This document shows positions 19,024 through 27,194 of a stretch of DNA of 37,641 nt, piece after piece (within the stretch, counting starts at the first letter, position 1; each line of letters begins with the position of its first letter). The DNA is from Erythrobacter sp. ANT-B3C2 (GTDB lineage Bacteria; Pseudomonadota; Alphaproteobacteria; Sphingomonadales; Sphingomonadaceae), in contig LXQI01000036.1 of the NCBI GenBank assembly GCA_001683845.1, forward strand, positions 33,017 through 70,657. Reading direction: 5' to 3'. Position numbers and translations under genes: made by a program. The notes below the pieces were generated by a model. That model searched no databases and was not told where the DNA came from. It saw nothing but the letters and a program-made list of their open reading frames with translations.

Positions 19024-20841
19024 CTATTCCTCCCCCATCCGCAGCGCGGCGATGAAGGCCTCCTGCGGGATGGAGACGTTGCCATATTCGCGCATCCGCG
19101 CCTTGCCCTTCTTCTGCTTGTCCAGCAGCTTCTTCTTGCGGCTGATATCGCCGCCGTAGCACTTGGCGGTGACGTCCTTCCTGAGAGCGGCGATGGTCTC
19201 GCGCGCGATCACCTTGCCGCCGATCGCCGCCTGGATCGGGATCTTGAACAGATGGCGGGGAATCAGATCCTTCAGCCGCTCGCACATGCCGCGCCCGCGC
19301 TCCTCGGCCACTGAGCGGTGGACAATCAGGCTGAGCGCATCGACCGGCTCGTTATTGACCAGGATGCTCATCTTCACGAGGTCGCCTTCGCGAAGGCCGA
19401 TCTGCTCGTAATCGAAGCTGGCATAGCCGCGGCTGATCGATTTCAGCCGGTCATAGAAATCGAAGACCACCTCGTTCAGCGGCAATTCGTAGCTCACCTG
19501 CGCGCGCCCGCCGACATAGGTGAGATCGGTCTGGTTGCCGCGCCGGTCCTGGCACAGCTTGAGGATCGAACCGAGATATTCGTCCGGCGTGTAGATCGTC
19601 GCCTTGATCCACGGCTCCTCGATGGTCTCGATCCGGCTCGGGTCGGGATAATCGGCCGGGTTGTGCAGCAGCACCTCGGCCGCGTCTTCGGTGCGCGATG
19701 CGCGCAGCTGGATGCGATAGACCACGGATGGCGCGGTGGTGATGAGATCGAGATCGTATTCGCGGGTGAGGCGCTCCTGGATGATCTCCAGATGCAGCAG
19801 CCCCAGGAAACCGCAGCGGAAGCCGAAGCCGAGCGCGGCGCTGGTCTCCATCTCGTAGCTGAAACTGGCATCGTTCAGCCGCAGCTTGCCGATCGATTCG
19901 CGCAGCTTCTCGAACTCGGCGGCGTCCACCGGGAACAGCCCGCAGAACACCACCGGCTGCACCTCCTTGTAGCCGGCCAGTGCCTTGGTGGCGCCGTTCT
20001 TCACCGTGGTGATGGTGTCGCCCACGCGGGCCTGCTCCACCTCCTTGATCTGCGCGGTGATGAAGCCGATCTCACCAGGGCCCAGCTCAGGCAGTTCGAT
20101 GCGCTTGGGGGTATGACAGCCCACCCGGTCCACCAGATGCTCGGTGCCGCCCTGCATGAACTTTACGTTCAGCCCCTTACGGATCACCCCGTCGATCACC
20201 CGCACGAGGATGACGACGCCCAGATACGGATCGTACCAGCTGTCCACCAGCATGGCCGTGAGCGGCGCATTGCGGTCACCACCCGGCGCGGGAATGCGCT
20301 TCACCAGCGCCTCCAGCACATCCTCGATGCCGATGCCCCTCTTGGCGCTGGTGAGCACCGCATCGCTGGCATCGATGCCGATGATGTCCTCGATTTCGGC
20401 GCGGACCTTCTCGGGCTCGGCTGCGGGCAGGTCGATCTTGTTGATCACCGGCACGATCTCGTGGTCGTGTTCGATCGACTGATAGACGTTGGCGAGCGTC
20501 TGAGCCTCGACACCCTGTGCCGCGTCCACCACCAGCAGGGCCCCCTCGCAGGCGGCCAGGCTGCGGCTGACCTCGTAGGCGAAATCGACATGGCCGGGCG
20601 TGTCCATCAGGTTCAGCTCGTAAGTCTCGCCGTCCTTCGCCGTGTAGTTCAGACGCACGGTCTGCGCCTTGATGGTGATGCCGCGCTCCTTCTCGATATC
20701 CATGTTGTCGAGCACCTGTTCGCTCATCTCCCGGCTGGTCAGGCCGCCGGTGAACTGGATCAGCCGGTCGGCCAGCGTGGATTTGCCGTGGTCGATATGC
20801 GCGATGATGGAGAAATTGCGGATGCGGGAAAGCTCGGTCAT
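19024..20841 (-). CDS. lepA: Elongation factor 4 (LepA)
   Basis: 605 residues, full length. The GTPase domain has AHIDHGKST (14-22), DTPGH (80-84) and NKIDLP. EF-G-like domains follow, with the LepA-specific C-terminal domain (about 490-605) including [19 protein letters not shown]. It is a ribosome-associated translational GTPase acting on stalled or mistranslocated ribosomes. The gene is 76 nt upstream of bamD. Confidence 0.98.
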   Translation of the reverse strand: MTELSRIRNFSIIAHIDHGKSTLADRLIQFTGGLTSREMSEQVLDNMDIEKERGITIKAQTVRLNYTAKDGETYELNLMDTPGHVDFAYEVSRSLAACEGALLVVDAAQGVEAQTLANVYQSIEHDHEIVPVINKIDLPAAEPEKVRAEIEDIIGIDASDAVLTSAKRGIGIEDVLEALVKRIPAPGGDRNAPLTAMLVDSWYDPYLGVVILVRVIDGVIRKGLNVKFMQGGTEHLVDRVGCHTPKRIELPELGPGEIGFITAQIKEVEQARVGDTITTVKNGATKALAGYKEVQPVVFCGLFPVDAAEFEKLRESIGKLRLNDASFSYEMETSAALGFGFRCGFLGLLHLEIIQERLTREYDLDLITTAPSVVYRIQLRASRTEDAAEVLLHNPADYPDPSRIETIEEPWIKATIYTPDEYLGSILKLCQDRRGNQTDLTYVGGRAQVSYELPLNEVVFDFYDRLKSISRGYASFDYEQIGLREGDLVKMSILVNNEPVDALSLIVHRSVAEERGRGMCERLKDLIPRHLFKIPIQAAIGGKVIARETIAALRKDVTAKCYGGDISRKKKLLDKQKKGKARMREYGNVSIPQEAFIAALRMGEE

Positions 20842-20984
20842 CGCCGGCCGTTAGCAGCGGGCGCGCGCCAAGGGGAGGGGGATTGCCCTACCCCCGTTTT
20901 GGTGGGGGCCGTTTCCCCTCACCCCTCGCTTCGGGCCGGCGCGAGCGCTAGACTCTCCGCTCACGGCACAGGGGAACGCGGGGC

Positions 20985-22298
20985 ATGCGGCACATCGCCA
21001 TCGTCGGTTCGGGCCCGGCCGGATATTACACCGCCGAAGCCGCGCAGCGGCTGTGGGGCGACGCAGTGCGGGTCGATATCTTCGACCTGCTGCCGGTGCC
21101 CTTCGGCCTGATCCGCACGGGCGTCGCGCCCGATCATCAGTCGATCAAGGGCGTGTCGAAGCGCTACGAGAAGGTCGCGCTGAACGAAAACGTGCGCTTC
21201 ATCGGCAATGTGGCGGTGGGCAAGGACGTCTCGGTGGCCGAGCTGCAGGGGCTGTACGATGCGGTAGTGCTGGCCACCGGTGCGCCGCACGACCGCCCGC
21301 TCGATCTGCCCGGCACGGGGCTCGCCAATGTGTTCGGCAGCGCGGCCTTCGTGGGCTGGTACAACGGGCACCCGCAGCACGCCGGCCTCGAGCCCGATCT
21401 CTCGGGGGCCACCGCCATCGTCATCGGGATGGGCAATGTCGCGCTCGACGTGGCGCGCATCCTCGCCAAGACCCCGGCCGAGTTCGCGGGCAGCGATATC
21501 GTTTCCCATGCGTTCGACGCTCTGGCCGATTCGCGGATCCAGCGGATCGTCATTCTGGGCCGGCGGGGGCCGCACCAGATTGCCATGACCCCCAAGGAGC
21601 TGGGCGAGTTGGGCGAATTGGCCCGCGCCGCGCCGGTGGTGGAGCCGGCCGACCTGCCCCCGCCCGAGGCCGATGAGCCGCTCGATCCAGGCCTCCGCAA
21701 ATCGATCGCGCATCTGCGGCACTTCGCGGCGCTCGGCGCGGGAGAGCGGGCCGGCAAAAGCGTGCGGATCGAGTTCGCCTTCCTCGCCCAGCCGGTGTCG
21801 CTGCACGGGGATGGTTCGGTGCGCGAGATCAAGGTGGAACTCACGCGGTTGGCGGGCGAGCGCGCGGAGGGTACGGGCGTCTTCGGGCACTTGCCGGCCG
21901 ATCTGGTGGTCAGCTGCATCGGCTATCGCACCAGCCCCATCGCGGGTGTCCCGTTCGACGAGCGCGCCGGGCGCTTCGCCAATGAGGAGGGGCGGATCGC
22001 AGCGGGCCTCTATTGCGTCGGCTGGGCCCGGCGCGGCCCCACCGGCACGATCGGCACCAACCGCCCGGATGGCTATGCGGCGATCGAGCGCATCGCCGAG
22101 GATCTGGAGCGCACACCCGGCGGCGAAGAGAAGCAGGGCCGGGCCGCCTTCGATGCGCTCGCCGCGACGCGCGGGCTGGACGTCGTCACCTTCCGCGACT
22201 GGAAACGGATCGAGGAGGCCGAGGAGCGCGCTGCGCGTGAGGGCTCGCCGCGCGAGAAGTTCGTCGATATCGCGGCGATGATCCGCGCCCGTGGCTGA
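20985..22298 (+). CDS. Ferredoxin--NADP+ reductase, adrenodoxin-reductase type
   Basis: 437 residues. The FAD-binding GSGPAG is at 8-13, followed by DLLPVPFGLIRTGVAPDH, typical of FprA/adrenodoxin reductase. The NADP-binding segment is IVIGMGNVALDVARIL with the RRGP loop. The C-terminal FAD contact is GTIGTNRPDGYA. It transfers electrons between NADPH and a 2Fe-2S ferredoxin; the ferredoxin at 1-117 is of the matching type (inference). It has its own upstream region, divergent from lepA. Confidence 0.95.
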   Translation: MRHIAIVGSGPAGYYTAEAAQRLWGDAVRVDIFDLLPVPFGLIRTGVAPDHQSIKGVSKRYEKVALNENVRFIGNVAVGKDVSVAELQGLYDAVVLATGAPHDRPLDLPGTGLANVFGSAAFVGWYNGHPQHAGLEPDLSGATAIVIGMGNVALDVARILAKTPAEFAGSDIVSHAFDALADSRIQRIVILGRRGPHQIAMTPKELGELGELARAAPVVEPADLPPPEADEPLDPGLRKSIAHLRHFAALGAGERAGKSVRIEFAFLAQPVSLHGDGSVREIKVELTRLAGERAEGTGVFGHLPADLVVSCIGYRTSPIAGVPFDERAGRFANEEGRIAAGLYCVGWARRGPTGTIGTNRPDGYAAIERIAEDLERTPGGEEKQGRAAFDALAATRGLDVVTFRDWKRIEEAEERAAREGSPREKFVDIAAMIRARG

Positions 22299-22317
22299 CC
22301 TGCCCCTGTGACAAACC

Positions 22318-24117
22318 TCAGGCCGGAATCTCCAGCGCCCGCGTCTGATAGGTGACGGTCCATTCGTCGAGATCGGCCAGCATCACCGCGGCCACGCTCT
22401 CCAGCCCGTCGGCCAGCACCTGCGGACGCGCGGCCCCCTCCAGCGCCTGCGCGCAGGCGCGCAGATGCGCCGCGCTACGGGCCGAACGGCGGGCGGCGAG
22501 CAGATGTTCGCCATGGCCCCGCAGCCCGAACACCGCCGCGCCGATCGCCGGCAGGCCCGCCGTCAGCATCACGAACAGCGCGTTGTTGGCGCGGGTCGAC
22601 TCGGGCACCGCAAAATAGCCGAGGACGAACAGGCAGCAGACCACGATCACCGCCGCCAGCAAGGTGTTGCCAATTCGGTGCAGCGCATGGTCCAGCTCGT
22701 GCATCTGCGGTGCATTCTTCTCGTGATAGGTGGCCTGCGGCTCGATCAGGCAGACCGTCGCGGCGCGGGACAATCGCTCGATCCGACTCTCGTCCAACAC
22801 ACCGGACGGCGGATGCATCATCCGCCAGATCGCCGCCGCATACCAATGTGTCCAGTCCGTGCCGGAGCGGCGCTTGAGCGGGCCTTCGACCCACTGGCCC
22901 CGAAAGGGCGGTCCGGCCAGAGCCGTCTCTCGCAAATAGGGCAGCGGCCGCAGCGATTCCGCCAGATGGCGGTATTGCAGCCAGCGGCGGTGCCAGTCGC
23001 CCCGGTTGCCCGCGCGCGTGTTGGCGATGAGTAGCCCGATCGCGACCAGTTCGCCCAGCACGAATCCCAGCTTTGCACCGGGCAGGATCAGCCCCACCAA
23101 CGCCAGCCACACGGCGATGGCGGAGAGCGCGTAATTGGCCACATGGCTGCTGCGGAACAACAATGCGTAGCGAATTGCCAGGGTGTTGGCCCAGCCATAG
23201 GCGCGCTCGAGCTCGTCCTGCCCGGTCAATCCGTGTTCGCGGGCGCAGCTCCATTCGCTTGCGATATCGTCGGCGACACCGGCCTGCCGCCAGGGCACCG
23301 CGCCCAGCGACTTGACCCCTAACATAGCGAGCAACAGCTTGTATTCGATCCGCCAGCACCGGCTCACCTGCCGGGCGGCGAAGAACTGCGCGAGATGGCC
23401 CCGCATCGCGGCGTCGCTCGGCATCAGACACTCGCGCAGCAGCTGTTCGAAGGCATCGGCCTCGTCGAGCGAACGCGCCGCCGCCCTGGCCTCGCCGGTC
23501 AGCAGGCGGGTGTCCGAAATCGTGCCCCGCTCGCGATCGAGCACCACATGGATCACCGGGACCCGGCTGCGCAGCGCCAGTTCGACCACATCCGCCGTCC
23601 CGCCCGGGCCCTGCGCCGCCTCCCCGTCCCAGATCGCCACCACGATGTCGGACACGGCGACCACCGCCTGCCCCACCAGCAGATAGGCCTCATGCTCGCG
23701 GTCCCGCGCGCCGGGCAGGGCGAGGCAGCTTTCCGCCTGTTCCAGCTGGCTCAGAAACGCGACCCGCTCGCTGCCGGGCGCGAAGTCGGACTGGTATTCG
23801 CTGGCGCCGAACGGCAGCAGCGCTCGCACGGAAAACCGGTGCGCCCGGGCGATCGGCGCGGCGATCTGGTCCACCCCGGCGGCCAGCGGCGTGTGCAGGA
23901 GCAGGCAGGGTTCGCCCGGCGCGAACGGACTACCCTCGTCCAGCGCCAGCCGCTCGGCAGCGCTGCGGAACGCGCCCAACACCCGGTCAAGCGCCACCTC
24001 GACCGCCTCCGCTGCGCCTTCCGGCAAACCGCGATGGCCGGTGATGCCGATATTGACCGTGAGCCTTGGCCGGGGCGGATGATCGGAGGTCACGCTACGA
24101 GTCTCATCGTCGTTCAC
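22318..24117 (-). CDS. SLOG-like domain protein with two SLATT-like membrane modules (candidate defence effector)
   Basis: 599 residues. The N-terminal domain (about 18-230) has a Rossmann-like pattern: NIGITGHRG (22-30), then LAAGVDQIAAPIA, then DIVVAIWDGEAAQGPGGTAD (157-176) and a VPVIHVV strand. This matches SLOG domains, which bind nucleotide-derived ligands. Four hydrophobic helices follow as two pairs: about 327-346 with 348-365, and about 481-503 with 511-532. After the first pair comes WHRRWLQYRHLAESLRPL (375-392), the W-YR-AE-LR pattern seen in SLATT two-helix effectors. The second pair is followed by a long helix (about 540-565). Function is inferred: ligand sensing coupled to membrane action. 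The start is GTG 24117 (a GTG at 24093 is an alternative). It lies 89 nt downstream of the Mrr gene. Confidence 0.7.
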   Translation of the reverse strand: MNDDETRSVTSDHPPRPRLTVNIGITGHRGLPEGAAEAVEVALDRVLGAFRSAAERLALDEGSPFAPGEPCLLLHTPLAAGVDQIAAPIARAHRFSVRALLPFGASEYQSDFAPGSERVAFLSQLEQAESCLALPGARDREHEAYLLVGQAVVAVSDIVVAIWDGEAAQGPGGTADVVELALRSRVPVIHVVLDRERGTISDTRLLTGEARAAARSLDEADAFEQLLRECLMPSDAAMRGHLAQFFAARQVSRCWRIEYKLLLAMLGVKSLGAVPWRQAGVADDIASEWSCAREHGLTGQDELERAYGWANTLAIRYALLFRSSHVANYALSAIAVWLALVGLILPGAKLGFVLGELVAIGLLIANTRAGNRGDWHRRWLQYRHLAESLRPLPYLRETALAGPPFRGQWVEGPLKRRSGTDWTHWYAAAIWRMMHPPSGVLDESRIERLSRAATVCLIEPQATYHEKNAPQMHELDHALHRIGNTLLAAVIVVCCLFVLGYFAVPESTRANNALFVMLTAGLPAIGAAVFGLRGHGEHLLAARRSARSAAHLRACAQALEGAARPQVLADGLESVAAVMLADLDEWTVTYQTRALEIPA

Positions 24118-24127
24118 GTCCCCTAGA

Positions 24128-24161
24128 GGTAACGGGCTACGCGACTGCTACGCCCGTTGCC
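24128..24161. repeat. Inverted repeat between mrr and the SLOG-like gene
   Basis: GGTAACGGGC (24128-24137) and GCCCGTTGCC (24152-24161) form a 10-bp stem with one G-T pair and a 14-nt loop. It begins 11 nt upstream of the SLOG-like start. There is no T run, so an operator or a 5' leader hairpin is as likely as a terminator. Confidence 0.55.
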
Positions 24162-24206
24162 GGCCATTTGCCTATGCCGACGCGGTGAACAGGCACCTGC
24201 CGACAT

Positions 24207-25124
24207 TCAGAACTCGAAGAACTCCTCGTCGAGGCTCTTGATCGAAAGTTGCTCCTCCACCCGGCACCCCACTTCGTAGCGGATCATCAACTTACCGAGC
24301 ATCTGACCGTCGATCAGCACGATCCGCTTGCTCAATCCGGTGGCTGTCGTGACCGCTCCCGGCGTGAACTTCGAGGTGGTAACAAACAGGCCCTTGTTCG
24401 CCTTGAACTGGTCCAGCGCGCCGAAGAAATCCCGGATGGCGCCAGCGCCCACCGGATTCTCTTCCTTGTAGCGCTTGGCCTGCACATAGATGCGGTCGAG
24501 TCCAAGAGCATCCTCGTCGATCACCCCGTCGACCCCACCGTCACCTGACCTGCCGAGCGCCCGGCCCGCGTCCGTCACGGAGCCGCCATAGCCCATCGCG
24601 GTCAGCAGTTTGATCACGACCTTCTCGAAGAACTCCGGAGGCGCCGCGCCGATCTTGGCGAGGATATCCTGCGCCAGATCGGCATCGATCCGGTCGCGCG
24701 CCTGGCGCATCTGCTCATCGGGCGTAAGATCGCTGTGGCGGACGGCATCTGCTTCGTCGACAAGTGCTGCTGACGCTCGAGACACAAGGAAGTCAGGAAT
24801 TTTTTTCAGGAAACTGGGGACTATGCTGGCCGGAGGATTATCGAGTACTCGTCTCCCAGCATCCGTAATTTCAAAGTGAGCCCGTCTCGTAAGCTTGATC
24901 AGCCCCGCCTTGCCAAGATAGCTCTTCGCCCAATTGACGCGGTTGTAGAACACAGCCTGCCGCTTTGAAGGCAGAAGTTCTGTGCGCTGCTCAGGCGAAA
25001 GCGAAAATCGTTCGGCCAGACGCTCAACCGTGTCACCTACCCTGACCTCGCCGCGCGCTGCCTCGTGCAGAAGCGGCAGCATCAATGATTGAAAATTCGG
25101 GATGCTGGCAGGCGGAGTAGTCAC
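24207..25124 (-). CDS. mrr: Mrr-type restriction endonuclease
   Basis: 305 residues. The N-terminal winged-helix Mrr_N domain (about 5-95) includes YNRVNWAKSYLGKAGLI. The C-terminal Mrr catalytic domain (about 160-280) has PPEFFEKVVIKLLTAMGYGG, then GDGGVDGVI (D199 as metal ligand) and YVQAKRYK (Q215, K217), a complete PD-(D/E)xK core. Such type IV enzymes cut modified foreign DNA. The start is GTG 25124, 15 nt after the dnaN stop, with GGAAGG 6 nt upstream that overlaps the end of dnaN; it is therefore probably read from the dnaN transcript. Its 5' half is visibly less GC-rich than its neighbours (about 24750-25090), which fits horizontal acquisition. Confidence 0.9.
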   Translation of the reverse strand: MTTPPASIPNFQSLMLPLLHEAARGEVRVGDTVERLAERFSLSPEQRTELLPSKRQAVFYNRVNWAKSYLGKAGLIKLTRRAHFEITDAGRRVLDNPPASIVPSFLKKIPDFLVSRASAALVDEADAVRHSDLTPDEQMRQARDRIDADLAQDILAKIGAAPPEFFEKVVIKLLTAMGYGGSVTDAGRALGRSGDGGVDGVIDEDALGLDRIYVQAKRYKEENPVGAGAIRDFFGALDQFKANKGLFVTTSKFTPGAVTTATGLSKRIVLIDGQMLGKLMIRYEVGCRVEEQLSIKSLDEEFFEF

Positions 25125-25139
25125 AAGGGCCCTTCCCCC

Positions 25140-26273
25140 TTAGACCCGCATCGGCATCAGCACATAAAGCGCAGGGCTCTTCTCGTCCTGGCGGATCAGC
25201 GTCGGGGCGCCCGGGTCGGCGAGGTGGAGTTCCACCGTATCGCCGTCGATCTGGCCCAGAATGTCCTTGAGGTAATTGGCGTTGAAGCCGATCTCCAGCT
25301 CGGCCGAGGCGTAGCTGGCGGGCACTTCCTCGGCCGCGGTGCCATTGTCGGGCGAGGTGACCGAGAGCGTCACCTTGTCCGCCTCCAGCCCCATCTTCAC
25401 CGCGCGGGTCTTCTCGGTGGCGATGGTGGCGACCCGGTCGACCCCCTGGTAGAAGCTCTTGGGGTCAAGCTTCAGCAGCTTGTCATTGCCGGTGGGGATC
25501 ACGCGGCTGTAATCGGGGAAGGTGCCGTCGATCAGCTTGCTGGTCAGCACCACCCCGCCCTCGCCGCCCAGGGCGAAGCGGATCTTGCTGGCGGAAAGAT
25601 CGATGGCGACCGCGCTGTCCTGCGCCTCTTCCAGCAGCTTGCGCAACTCGCCCACGGCCTTCCTCGGCACGATCACGTCGGGCATGCCTTCCGCGCCTTC
25701 GGGGCGCGGCAGGGTGAAGCGGGCGAGGCGGTGGCCATCGGTGGCCGCGGCGCGCAGCAGCGGGCCGGCGCTGGCATCATCCGCCACGTGCAGAAAGATG
25801 CCATTGAGATAATAGCGCGTCTCCTCGGTGGAGATGGCAAAGCGCGTGCGATCGATCAGCTCCGCCAGCAGCTTGGCCGGCAGCTCGAAGCTGGTCGGCA
25901 GGTCGCCTTCCACGATCACCGGGAAATCGTCGCGCGGCAGGGTCGGCAGCTGGAAGCGGCTGCGGCCGGCCTTCACCAGCATGCGGTTGTCCGCCGTTTC
26001 CAGGCTCACCTGCGAGCCATCGGGCAGCTTGCGCGCGATATCGAACAGCAGATGGGCGGAAACGGTGATGGCGCCCGGGCTCTCCACCGAGACGGCATCG
26101 AGGCTTTCGCCCACCTGCAGATCGAGGTCGGTCGCCATGATGCGGATGCGGTTGCCCTCCACTGCTTCGATCAGCACGTTGGAGAGGATGGGGATCGTGT
26201 TGCGCCGCTCCACCACCGATTGCACGTGGGAGAGGCAACGCAGCAGCTTCGCCCGTTCGATCGTGGCCTTCAT
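25140..26273 (-). CDS. dnaN: DNA polymerase III beta subunit (sliding clamp)
   Basis: 377 residues with three clamp domains (about 1-125, 130-250, 252-377). The N-terminus MKATIERAKLLRCLSHVQ, the NTIPILSNVL stretch and the C-terminal ALYVLMPMRV are typical. It tethers polymerase to DNA. It is not next to dnaA or recF here, as usual in alphaproteobacteria. Its own ribosome site is weak (GGGGG 13 nt away), whereas a strong one lies about 70 nt upstream in front of a short overlapping leader frame. Confidence 0.98.
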   Translation of the reverse strand: MKATIERAKLLRCLSHVQSVVERRNTIPILSNVLIEAVEGNRIRIMATDLDLQVGESLDAVSVESPGAITVSAHLLFDIARKLPDGSQVSLETADNRMLVKAGRSRFQLPTLPRDDFPVIVEGDLPTSFELPAKLLAELIDRTRFAISTEETRYYLNGIFLHVADDASAGPLLRAAATDGHRLARFTLPRPEGAEGMPDVIVPRKAVGELRKLLEEAQDSAVAIDLSASKIRFALGGEGGVVLTSKLIDGTFPDYSRVIPTGNDKLLKLDPKSFYQGVDRVATIATEKTRAVKMGLEADKVTLSVTSPDNGTAAEEVPASYASAELEIGFNANYLKDILGQIDGDTVELHLADPGAPTLIRQDEKSPALYVLMPMRV

Positions 26274-26335
26274 CTTGAAGCTTTCATCCCCCTTTGCGCC
26301 GGGCGGCCGTGCGTCCGCCGCGATCGCCAGGCCAA
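26270..26335 (-). CDS. Possible 21-codon leader peptide overlapping dnaN
   Basis: A strong AAGGAGG (26350-26344) is followed 8 nt later by TTG 26335, opening a 21-codon frame rich in Arg. It ends at a TGA overlapping the dnaN ATG as ATGA. This is the usual layout for translational coupling. No similarity is expected for so short a peptide, and the TTG start is uncertain. Confidence 0.3.
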   Translation of the reverse strand: MAWRSRRTHGRPAQRGMKASR

Positions 26336-26381
26336 CAGGGGTTCCTCCTTAGCGCCGGGCTGTCAAGCGGCAAGATCGAAA

Positions 26382-26394
26382 GGGGCCCGGCCCC
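26382..26394 (-). terminator. Weak hairpin after fabG
   Basis: GGGGC, 3-nt loop, GCCCC, followed on the minus strand by TTT. It lies 25 nt after the fabG stop, between fabG and dnaN. It is short, so probably only partial termination. A TTGACA (26366-26361, minus) just beyond it could be a -35 element for dnaN, but no good -10 follows. Confidence 0.35.
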
Positions 26395-26419
26395 GATCAG
26401 CTGGGGATAATCGCCGCGC

Positions 26420-27190
26420 TCACAGCATTGCCATGCCGCCATTGACGTGCAGCGTCTGCCCGGTGACGTAGCCCGCCTCGCGGCTGGCGAGATAGGCGAT
26501 GGCCGCGCCGATCTCCTCGCCTTCGCCCATTCGGCCCATCGGGATGCGCGCGTTCAGCGCCTCCTTCTGCGCCTCGGCCAGCGCATCGGTCATGGCGGTG
26601 CGGATGAAGCCGGGAGCGACGCAATTCACCGTCACCCCGCGGCTGGCGAGTTCGGCCGCGAGGCTCTTGGTCAGCCCGGTCAGACCGGCCTTGGCGGCGG
26701 CGTAATTCGCCTGCCCCGGATTGCCGGTGGTGCCCACGATGCTGGTGACGGACACGATCCGCCCGAAGCGCGCCTTCATCATCGGACGGGCCGCCGCGCG
26801 CATCAGGCGGAAGGCCGCCTCCAGATTGATGCGGATCACCGCGTCCCACTCCTCGTCCTTCATCCGCATGGCGAGGTTGTCGCGCGTGATGCCGGCATTG
26901 TTGACGAGGATGTCGAGCTTGCCGAACGTATCGAGCGCGGCCGGCACCAGCTCCTCCACCTGCTTGGTATCGGAGAGGTTGCAGGTGATCTCCACATGCG
27001 GCTCGCCGGTGCCGTCGGTGCCGTGGCTGATCTCGCGGTTCAGCTCCTCGCGAAAGGCGCGCAGCTTGGCGGGGTTGCTGCCGGAAAGCGCCAGCCGCGC
27101 GCCTTGGCGGGCCAGCGCACGCGCCACTTCCGAGCCGATGCCGCCGCTGGCGCCGGTGACGAGGGCGGTCATTCCGGTGAGGTCGAACAT
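26420..27190 (-). CDS. fabG: 3-oxoacyl-ACP reductase FabG
   Basis: 256 residues, a short-chain dehydrogenase of fatty-acid synthesis. The cofactor loop is TGASGGIG (12-19) and NNAG is present. The catalytic residues are S150, Y163 and K167 (QANYAAAKAG). The C-terminus VTGQTLHVNGGMAML is typical of FabG. About 10 residues longer than E. coli FabG because of a loop at about 52-65. It follows fabD by 4 nt. No acpP gene follows; dnaN is next. Confidence 0.96.
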   Translation of the reverse strand: MFDLTGMTALVTGASGGIGSEVARALARQGARLALSGSNPAKLRAFREELNREISHGTDGTGEPHVEITCNLSDTKQVEELVPAALDTFGKLDILVNNAGITRDNLAMRMKDEEWDAVIRINLEAAFRLMRAAARPMMKARFGRIVSVTSIVGTTGNPGQANYAAAKAGLTGLTKSLAAELASRGVTVNCVAPGFIRTAMTDALAEAQKEALNARIPMGRMGEGEEIGAAIAYLASREAGYVTGQTLHVNGGMAML

Positions 27191-27194
27191 GGCG

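Noticed and set aside
20890..20925. CCCCC...GGGGG inverted repeat between lepA and the ferredoxin reductase
   Set aside because: Only a 5-bp stem with no T run; likely compositional.
19318..21111. 597-codon open frame on the plus strand
   Set aside because: Antisense to lepA, which is a full-length conserved gene; composition is that of a mirrored frame.
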